Part shown: positions 26,980 through 32,831 of the stretch, piece by piece
Layout of the letters: every line of letters starts with the position of its first letter
How positions within the stretch are numbered: the stretch's first letter is position 1
DNA from: Candidatus Cloacimonadota bacterium
GTDB taxonomy: Bacteria > Cloacimonadota > Cloacimonadia > Cloacimonadales > Cloacimonadaceae
DNA length: 32,831 nucleotides
Direction: 5' to 3'
NCBI GenBank assembly: GCA_027318525.1
Contig: DAHVPA010000002.1
Coordinates: forward strand, 1 to 32,831
The notes under the pieces: generated by a model
The model's input: the letters and a program-made list of their open reading frames with translations, nothing else
Database searches by the model: none
Told to the model about the DNA's origin: nothing
Position numbers and translations under genes: made by a program

Positions 26980-28521
26980 ATGAAAAAGATACTTATAACT
27001 CTGGCTGTCCTGCTGATAGCCGTTGGGGGCTTGTTTGCCCAGCATTTTGTGCCTGCCTGGCACAACCCCTATCAGAATCCTTACCTTGCCATGAATATCT
27101 GTGTTTATGCAGCTGAAGTGCTTGGCACTCCTCTGGGTATCAATGATGAAATAGCAATCTATGACGGTGACCTGCTGGTGGGTGCAGTCCAACTCACCCA
27201 ACCAATTGCGGATTATCCCGACGATTGTGTTCCCATCAATGTTTCCATGGTGGGTGGAGACGTCCCCGGCAGCGCCACACCGGGTAACTTCATAACCTTC
27301 AAGGTCTGGGTCAATGCCACTTCAACGGAATATGCCTATCCCGAGATGTCCACCCAATTCCAGCTGTATTACGGCACCTATAATTCCGTATTTGAGACTC
27401 AGGGAACATCTTTTATCCAGATGCTGAGCTACTCGACTCCGACTGCGGTAAACACCCAGATTCTGACCCCTCCTGATGGTCCCGGCGGCGGTTATGTCAA
27501 CGATGTAGTATTTACAGGAACCGGTGCCACCATTGAGCAAATCTGGGTTAATGCCGAGGGTGGTGGTGACGTCACTGCCTATTCCTTTGATACCCCGACA
27601 CTTGATTTGAGCTTCAATGGAACTCCTCCCGCCACGTTCAGTCCTTATGGCTGGTTTGTTGATGCTCAGGACATAGACTACAGCGCTTCGGAAACATATC
27701 CCATCACCATTAGTTTATGTCCCCCTGATATGCAGGGTATCAATGACCCCGCCACCATTGTCATTTATCAGCGCGCCATTCACGGCACAGGTCCCTTCAC
27801 TGCCGTCCCCACTACCTACAATCCCTTAACCGGCTGTTTTGAAGCTCAGGTCACTTCAATGGGCGAATTCCTGCTGGGCAGCAACGACCCCGATAACCCC
27901 CTGCCTGTGCAGTTGTCTTCTTTTATGGCAACTCTGAGCTCCTCGACTAATGCAGTCACTCTGACCTGGGTTTCCCAAACTGAATCAAACCTGTCCGGTT
28001 ACTATGTCTATCGCAGTGATAACGAGAACCTGACAGAAGCCCAGAGAATCAGCTCCCTGATTAGCGGAACCAATACTTCCCAGCAGCACAGCTACAGCTA
28101 TAATGACGGCGAAATCCTGGCTGGCAGTTCCTATTGGTATTGGCTGCAATCGGTTGATATGAGCGGCATGATTCAGCATTTCGGACCTGTTTCCATCACC
28201 ATCCCATCTGTAAATCCCGAAACTCCGATTATTCCGATAGTTTATGAGACAGGACTGGCTAATGCCTTCCCCAATCCCTTTGAAAGCAGGCTCACCATCA
28301 ACTATGCCCTCAAAACTTCGGGGGTCGTGGAGATGGTCGTAACCAACGTCAAAGGGCAGGTAATCAGGAACCTTGTCTCCGCCTCCAAATCGGAAGGAAT
28401 GCATACTTATCTGTGGGACGGTGTGGACAATACAGGCAAAAGCTGCACCTCTGGCATCTATTTCGTCAAGATGACTGTCGGCAACAAAGCCTATTCCAGA
28501 AAGGTCATCCTGGTTAAATAA
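26980..28521 (+). CDS. Secreted protein with fibronectin-III-like and C-terminal sorting domain (paralogue 1)
   Basis: The 513-residue product starts 20 bases after the beta-helix gene behind GAGGTAAT, so the two are probably co-transcribed. Residues 1-20 are a signal peptide ending FA. The mature N-terminus HFVPAWHNPYQNPYLAMNI opens a domain of about 145 residues that is shared closely with the gene at 28639-30051. Residues about 306-405 have a fibronectin-III-like pattern (VTLTWVSQTESNLSGYYVYR). Residues about 430-513 (ANAFPNPFESRLTINY to YSRKVILVK) are a FlgD-like sorting domain used in type IX secretion and related systems. The function of the N-terminal domain is unknown. A strong terminator follows. 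Confidence 0.9.
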   Translation: MKKILITLAVLLIAVGGLFAQHFVPAWHNPYQNPYLAMNICVYAAEVLGTPLGINDEIAIYDGDLLVGAVQLTQPIADYPDDCVPINVSMVGGDVPGSATPGNFITFKVWVNATSTEYAYPEMSTQFQLYYGTYNSVFETQGTSFIQMLSYSTPTAVNTQILTPPDGPGGGYVNDVVFTGTGATIEQIWVNAEGGGDVTAYSFDTPTLDLSFNGTPPATFSPYGWFVDAQDIDYSASETYPITISLCPPDMQGINDPATIVIYQRAIHGTGPFTAVPTTYNPLTGCFEAQVTSMGEFLLGSNDPDNPLPVQLSSFMATLSSSTNAVTLTWVSQTESNLSGYYVYRSDNENLTEAQRISSLISGTNTSQQHSYSYNDGEILAGSSYWYWLQSVDMSGMIQHFGPVSITIPSVNPETPIIPIVYETGLANAFPNPFESRLTINYALKTSGVVEMVVTNVKGQVIRNLVSASKSEGMHTYLWDGVDNTGKSCTSGIYFVKMTVGNKAYSRKVILVK

Positions 28522-28572
28522 CCGAAACTGAATTGGAATGTCCCACCTTGACGGGGCATACCGAGAAAAGCA

Positions 28573-28602
28573 GGGACACGGTTTTTCCGTGTCCCTTTTT
28601 TT
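28573..28602 (+). terminator. Strong Rho-independent terminator
   Basis: GGGACACGG (28573-28581) pairs perfectly with CCGTGTCCC (28587-28595) over a five-T loop and is followed by seven T. It lies between two convergent genes and ends the beta-helix operon. Confidence 0.93.
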
Positions 28603-28638
28603 ATGGTAAACTCCTGGTGGATGTGGGTGCGGTAGGTA

Positions 28639-30051
28639 TCAGCGGTTGAGTCTGCAGGCGGTGATATGGAAGAATGACTGGTCCGGATTAACGCCTTGGC
28701 TGACCAGGAATGAATCCTGCAGCAGAATGCTGTTCCCAGCCGTTTCTGTCAGAAAGCTAAATCCGCTTGCAGGCAAGGCAGAGCAGTATATCCGATAACT
28801 CTCTGCCAGGGCGGCAGCTTCCCAGTTCAGCATAAAACCCCTGCTTGCCCTGGTGATGACGAGACTTTGCGGGATATCCGGAATCTGGGGCAATAGCCGC
28901 AATGCAGCATTGCAGGTCAGTGTGGAATTAGCCTGTAAAATGAACGTGGCAGTGGTATCCTGATATCCGGGAGCGCTGAAGGAGAGCGTATGGCTGCCTG
29001 CAGACAGCAGTGAAATCAGATAGTGACCCTGTGCATCGGTCTGCACAGTTCTGGCGCCAAGTGATACTTCCGCGCCTGCTATGGGCAGTGCAGTCCCCAG
29101 TTGGATTACCTGACCGCTGATGTTTCCCAGCGTATTGGCAGGGTCATTGCTGCCCAGGATAAATTCTCCGCCTGAGGTCACGGATGCAGTCAGATACCCG
29201 GTTGCGGCATCATAGGCAGTTGTGATGGGGCTGAAGGCTGCCGTGCCGTGGATGGCTCTTTTGTAAAGAAGACAGGCTGCGGGATTGGACACTCCGGTCA
29301 AATCTGAGATGTGAAACTTGAGGATAATGGGATAGGTTGCAGTGGCGTAATAGTTGATATTCCCTGTATCCACCATCCAGCCATAGGGAAGGGTATGGGC
29401 AGGGGCGGTCCCGCTGTATGACAAATCCAGAGTGGGTGTATCGAAGGAATAGGTGCTCATTATTCCTCCTCCCCCGGCGCGGATATAAATCTGATTGAGC
29501 AGGATTCCGCATTCAGGAAAACTGACATTGTAAACATAACCTCCACCCGGTCCGGCAGGTGGAATCAGGCTTTGCTGCCCTGTCCCTGTGGGAGTTGAAT
29601 AGCTCAGCATCTGGATAAAGGATGTTCCCTGCGTCACAAATACTGTGTTGTATGAACCGTAGTAATACTGAAACTGAGTGGACATCTCTGGATAGGCGTA
29701 TTCTGTGGCAGTGGCATTGACCCAAACCCTGAAGGTGATAAAATCTCCCGGTGTGGCACTGCCGGGGACGTCTCCCCCCACCATTGATACATTGATGGTT
29801 ATGCAGTCATCGGGATAATCCGCAAGCGGCTGGGTAAGCTTGACTGCACCCACCAGCAATCCTTTGTCGAAAATGCCGATTTCATCGTTGGCGGTTAGCG
29901 GGATACCCAGGACTTCGGCTTCCCTTACCACTATATTCATCGCCAGATAAGGATTTTGGTAGGGGTCATGCCAGGCAGGGACAAAGTGGTTGGCATAAAG
30001 CGCGATATTTGCCATAAAAGCGATAATGCAAAGCAGATATGTTCTTTTCAT
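28639..30051 (-). CDS. Secreted protein with carboxypeptidase-regulatory-like and fibronectin-III-like domains (paralogue 2)
   Basis: The ATG at 30051 follows AGGTG; a GTG two codons upstream is an alternative. The 470-residue product has a signal peptide (MKRTYLLCIIAFMANIALYA). It then repeats the HFVPAW...NPYLAMNI domain of the 26980-28521 protein at roughly four residues in five for about 140 residues, and continues with weaker similarity up to about residue 300. The C-terminal parts differ. Here residues about 308-385 form a carboxypeptidase-regulatory-like Ig fold (GNISGQVIQLGTALPIAGAEV, later AGSHTLSFSAPGYQ), followed by a fibronectin-III-like domain. There is no sorting domain. Export across the inner membrane is likely; how it is retained is unclear. 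Confidence 0.88.
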   Translation of the reverse strand: MKRTYLLCIIAFMANIALYANHFVPAWHDPYQNPYLAMNIVVREAEVLGIPLTANDEIGIFDKGLLVGAVKLTQPLADYPDDCITINVSMVGGDVPGSATPGDFITFRVWVNATATEYAYPEMSTQFQYYYGSYNTVFVTQGTSFIQMLSYSTPTGTGQQSLIPPAGPGGGYVYNVSFPECGILLNQIYIRAGGGGIMSTYSFDTPTLDLSYSGTAPAHTLPYGWMVDTGNINYYATATYPIILKFHISDLTGVSNPAACLLYKRAIHGTAAFSPITTAYDAATGYLTASVTSGGEFILGSNDPANTLGNISGQVIQLGTALPIAGAEVSLGARTVQTDAQGHYLISLLSAGSHTLSFSAPGYQDTTATFILQANSTLTCNAALRLLPQIPDIPQSLVITRASRGFMLNWEAAALAESYRIYCSALPASGFSFLTETAGNSILLQDSFLVSQGVNPDQSFFHITACRLNR

Positions 30052-30147
30052 AATCACCTATCCATCCTTAATTATGTCAATTACTCACACCTTGATGATT
30101 TATGCAAGCTTTTTTTATTATCCCGGTTTTGTGTTTACCATTTATGC

Positions 30148-30204
30148 CCGGAAGGGTCATCGAGGGGTCTTCGTGGGGTAAGCCCTCGATAACCCCTCGC
30201 AGCA
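30148..30204 (+). repeat. 57-bp interspersed repeat, copy C
   Basis: It runs from CCGGAAGGGTCATCG to CCCCTCGCAGCA and is nearly identical to copy A in the opposite orientation. It lies in the 247-base gap between paralogue 2 (minus) and trmFO (plus), again a divergent gap. Confidence 0.85.
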
Positions 30205-30298
30205 TCAGAGGCAGAGACCGGAATTTTCAGAGCGTTCATTGTGTCCCTTAGAACTGAAAAGATTGACAAAAAGCAGCACCGCAACAGCCTGATTTGGA

Positions 30299-31615
30299 AT
30301 GATGATGAATAACGAGATAAAGATAATCGGAGCCGGACTGGCGGGCTGTGAAGCGGCTTTACAACTGGCATCCCGGGGCTGGAAGGTGAAGCTATATGAG
30401 ATGCGCCCGGCTAAAATGACGCCTGCCCACAGCACCGATAAATGCGCCGAACTGGTCTGCAGCAATTCACTCAAATCCCTCAGGGAAGATACTGCAGCCG
30501 GGCTGTTGAAACAAGAGCTGAAGCAACTGGGCTGCAGGCTTTTGGACGTTGCTCTGGAAACCTCAGTGCCGGCAGGACATGCTCTGGCGGTGGACAGGGA
30601 TGCCTTTGCCGCCAAGGTGACTGAACTGATCAATGACAATCCCAATATCGAGCTTATCCATGCCGAAGTGACAGCAATTCCGGATGGAAACGTCATTCTG
30701 GCAAGCGGTCCCCTTACTTCCGATGCGCTGATGCAGGATTTGATTGCCAGGTTGGGTGAGCAGCACCTCTATTTCTTCGATGCGATTGCCCCGATTGTAT
30801 CCGCAGAGAGTCTGGACAGGTCTGTGGTTTTTGAGAAAAGCCGCTATGACAAAGGCGAGGCGGATTACCTCAACTGCCCCTTTTCCAAAGAAGAATACCT
30901 GGAGTTTGTGACAGCTTTGCAGCAGGGAGAAAAGCACACTGCACACGAGTTTGAGAACGAATTCTTCCAAAACCTGGACTTTCGCTTTTATGAGAACTGC
31001 CTGCCGATCGAAGAACTGGCACGGCGGGGAGTGGACACTCTGCGCTTTGGGGTGATGCGTCCGGTTGGTCTGGAAGACCCTCGCACCGGCAGAAGGGCTT
31101 ATGCGACGCTGCAACTGCGGGCGGAGAACAAGGACAGGACTGCTTTTAACCTGGTCGGCTGTCAGACCATGCTCAAATACGGCGTCCAGAAAGAAATCTT
31201 CAGAAAGATTCCAGGCTTGCAGAATGCAGAATTCCTGCGCTACGGCTCCATTCACCGCAATGCCTTCCTCAATTCACCTGCTTTACTCAATCCTGACTTT
31301 TCCATGCAGGCAATGCCCAATGTCCGCCTGGCAGGTCAGTTCAGCGGGGTGGAGGGCTATACGTAATCCATCGGCATGGGACTGCTGGCAGCTGTCTATT
31401 TTGATAAAGAACTGCCTCTGCTGCCGGAAACCACGCTCCTGGGTCAGTTCCAGCGCAGGCTTACCACTCCTTCAGAACAACGGTTTCAACCCGTAAATGC
31501 CAACTTCGGTATCTTGCCGGAACTGGTCGGAATAGACAGAAGCCTTAAAAAACAGGAATATGCCAAAAGGTCTCTGGCAGACCTTGACCATTGGATTATG
31601 ACCAATCTGAAATAA
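30299..31615 (+). pseudogene. trmFO: TrmFO, tRNA m5U54 methyltransferase, interrupted by one in-frame TAA
   Basis: TrmFO uses methylenetetrahydrofolate and FAD to make 5-methyluridine at position 54 of tRNA. The N-terminus has the flavin motif GAGLAGCEAA (residues 11-20), then YEMRP and ELVCSNSLKS. Both cysteines known to be catalytic in the family are present, C54 in VCSNS and C234 in YENCLPIE. The frame stops at residue 356, in GVEGYT-TAA-SIGMGLLAA (31364-31366). It continues in the same frame to 31615 with the normal C-terminal part, 438 residues in all, the usual family length. The family has GVEGYxES here, so a single G-to-T change of GAA to TAA explains it. Three ATG codons in a row (30299, 30302, 30305) could start it; the ribosome site is weak. 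It could be a real pseudogene, a strain variant or a consensus error. Confidence 0.9.
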
Positions 31616-31628
31616 ATGCGAGGTAAAT

Positions 31629-31964
31629 ATGGAACAACTCATCTCTGCCTGCGGGCTGAATTGCGCTGATTGCGACGCCAGAAAAGCTACCCTTGCCAAC
31701 GACAACGCCCAGAGGGAAGAAGTAGCAAAAAAATGGTCAACAGCCTATGGTGCCAACCTGACCGCTGCCAATATCACCTGCATGGGCTGTATGGAACCGG
31801 GTGTCAAATTTGCCCACTGCAACGAGTGTGAATACCGTGCCTGTGTGCGTTCCAAAGGTCTGAAGAACTGCTCTGAATGCTCCGAATATCCCTGCGAGAT
31901 GCTCAGCGCTTTCTTTGAACATGTCCCCTTTGCCAAAACCAATCTTGATGCCTTGCGAGGTTAA
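31629..31964 (+). CDS. Cysteine-rich DUF3795-family protein
   Basis: This 111-residue protein has eleven cysteines in paired groups: C8, C12, C15; C51, C54; C64, C67, C72; C81, C84, C89. The first group, CGLNCADCDA, is the mark of DUF3795 proteins. The cysteines suggest a zinc- or iron-sulfur-binding cytoplasmic protein; there is no signal peptide. It starts 13 bases after the trmFO end with a GAGGT ribosome site, so it is probably co-transcribed with trmFO. The family function is not known. Confidence 0.85.
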   Translation: MEQLISACGLNCADCDARKATLANDNAQREEVAKKWSTAYGANLTAANITCMGCMEPGVKFAHCNECEYRACVRSKGLKNCSECSEYPCEMLSAFFEHVPFAKTNLDALRG

Positions 31965-32063
31965 GCGCTTCTTTCCCTTAAGTAAAGGTTGACGTCAAGC
32001 CCCATCCCAAAAAGCTTGTATAAGCGGACAGCATTCCTGTCTGTAAATATAAGAGGTTCCGAT

Positions 32064-32831
32064 ATGTCCAATCAATGGTCTGACAACTGGATCAATACAC
32101 GCCGTCGGGTGGGCTGGGTCAGTCTGGCTGAAGCTACTCCCGATACCTATGCAGCCCTGGGTTTCAAATGCGGGCTGGAAGTCCACCAACAGCTCGATAC
32201 CAAGCAGAAACTGTTCTGCCGTTGCGCCACGGGCATCTATCACGATTTTGACAATTTTGATGCAGAAATCGTGCGTCACATGCGCCCCACCTTGTCCGAA
32301 CTGGGTGAATATGACGGCACTGCTCTGATGGAATTCAAGACCCGCAAGCAGATTATCTACCGCATCAAGAACGACTCCGCCTGCACCTATGAAGTGGACG
32401 ATACTCCGCCTTTCCTGTTCAATCCGGAAGCTCTTTCCCATGCCATGCAGATCGCCCTGCTGCTCAAGATGAATATCGTGGGTGAACTGCACATCACCCG
32501 CAAGCAATATTTGGACGGCAGTATCCCCACAGGCTTTCAGCGCACCGCCATCCTTGGCATCGAAGGAAGCTTCCCCATTTCCAACAAGACCATCCGCGTC
32601 ATCCAGTTCAGCATTGAGGAAGATAGCTGCCGCGAAGTTTCCGACTACCGTCATACCAGAATTTATTACACAGACCGCCTCGGCATGCCTTTAATAGAGA
32701 CAGTCACCTACCCCGATATGCTCACCCCGCAGGAAGCTGCCGAAGCCGGACAATACATCCGTTTCCTGGCACGCAGCAGCGGTAAAGCCAGAACCGGCAT
32801 TGGAGCAGCCAGACAGGACGTCAACGTCAGC
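32064..32831 (+). CDS. gatE: Glu-tRNA(Gln) amidotransferase subunit E-like (GatE), 3' end outside window
   Basis: The ATG at 32064 follows AAGAGG. The frame is open for 256 codons to the right edge. After about 30 extra N-terminal residues the protein reads GFKCGLEVHQQLDTKQKLFCRCAT, the amidotransferase B/E opening, here with the QLDTKQKLFCRC form typical of GatE. Further blocks are YEVDDTPPF, ITRKQYLDGSIPTGFQRT and GIGAARQDVNVS at the very end. GatB usually has a shorter form of the first block and no KQYLDGSIPTGFQRT, so GatE is preferred over GatB. GatE works with the asparaginase-like GatD to turn Glu-tRNA(Gln) into Gln-tRNA(Gln). The C-terminal domains and gatD are not visible here. Confidence 0.85.
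   Translation, partial: MSNQWSDNWINTRRRVGWVSLAEATPDTYAALGFKCGLEVHQQLDTKQKLFCRCATGIYHDFDNFDAEIVRHMRPTLSELGEYDGTALMEFKTRKQIIYRIKNDSACTYEVDDTPPFLFNPEALSHAMQIALLLKMNIVGELHITRKQYLDGSIPTGFQRTAILGIEGSFPISNKTIRVIQFSIEEDSCREVSDYRHTRIYYTDRLGMPLIETVTYPDMLTPQEAAEAGQYIRFLARSSGKARTGIGAARQDVNVS

Noticed and set aside
32025..32040. GGACAG...CTGTCT stem and TATAAG before gatE considered as a riboswitch or T-box
   Set aside because: The stem is too short. No T-box specifier loop or conserved TGG-bearing bulge is visible, and the TTGACG box is too far from TATAAG for a normal promoter.

Overview
The window looks like a chromosomal segment of an uncultured anaerobic bacterium of the Fibrobacterota-Chlorobiota-Bacteroidota (FCB) superphylum, most likely a Cloacimonadota (WWE1) relative. 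The evidence is indirect. It includes several large secreted proteins, two of them with C-terminal FlgD-like/type IX-secretion-style sorting domains. It also includes paralogous secreted proteins that begin with an HFVPAW...NPYLAMNI block, 'GWNxIS' repeats at the end of a giant beta-helix protein, and a GatE-type amidotransferase. No rRNA or tRNA is present, so the placement rests on protein style only. No phage, transposase or CRISPR array was seen.

Layout. (1) 1-4842, minus: an M6-family metalloprotease fused to a very long repetitive beta-rich region that runs off the left edge. (2) 5449-9817, plus: a small secreted protein, an ArsR/SdpR-like regulator with an SdpI-like membrane protein, a DUF975-type membrane protein, and a lipoprotein with two chitobiase-C-like domains and an LVIVD propeller. 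(3) 10024-14550, minus: a compact operon of an Mpv17-like membrane protein, ComEC (DNA uptake channel) and a MutS-like ATPase. (4) 14625-17330, minus: a secreted metallophosphoesterase with a cohesin-like domain and a sorting domain. (5) 17485-19029: a Sel1-repeat protein converging stop-to-stop with a small lipoprotein. (6) 19886-28521, plus: a 2357-residue parallel beta-helix protein followed by a sorting-domain protein, closed by a strong terminator. (7) 28639-30051, minus: a paralogue of that last protein, in inverted orientation. (8) 30299-32831, plus: trmFO interrupted by one in-frame TAA, a Cys-rich DUF3795 protein, and gatE running off the right edge.

Functionally the window is dominated by cell-envelope and extracellular proteins (protease, phosphoesterase, beta-helix surface protein, propeller lipoprotein). 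DNA uptake (ComEC) and tRNA biology (TrmFO, GatE) make up the rest. The most interesting non-coding signal is a 57-bp element built from CCCCTCG-type words. It occurs three times, each time between divergently transcribed genes, with two copies nearly identical and the third carrying a rearranged interior. The most interesting coding signals are the single-base interruption of trmFO, a GatE subunit in an otherwise bacterial context, the inverted paralogue pair with exchanged C-termini, and a perfect 10-bp dyad upstream of the ArsR/SdpI pair.
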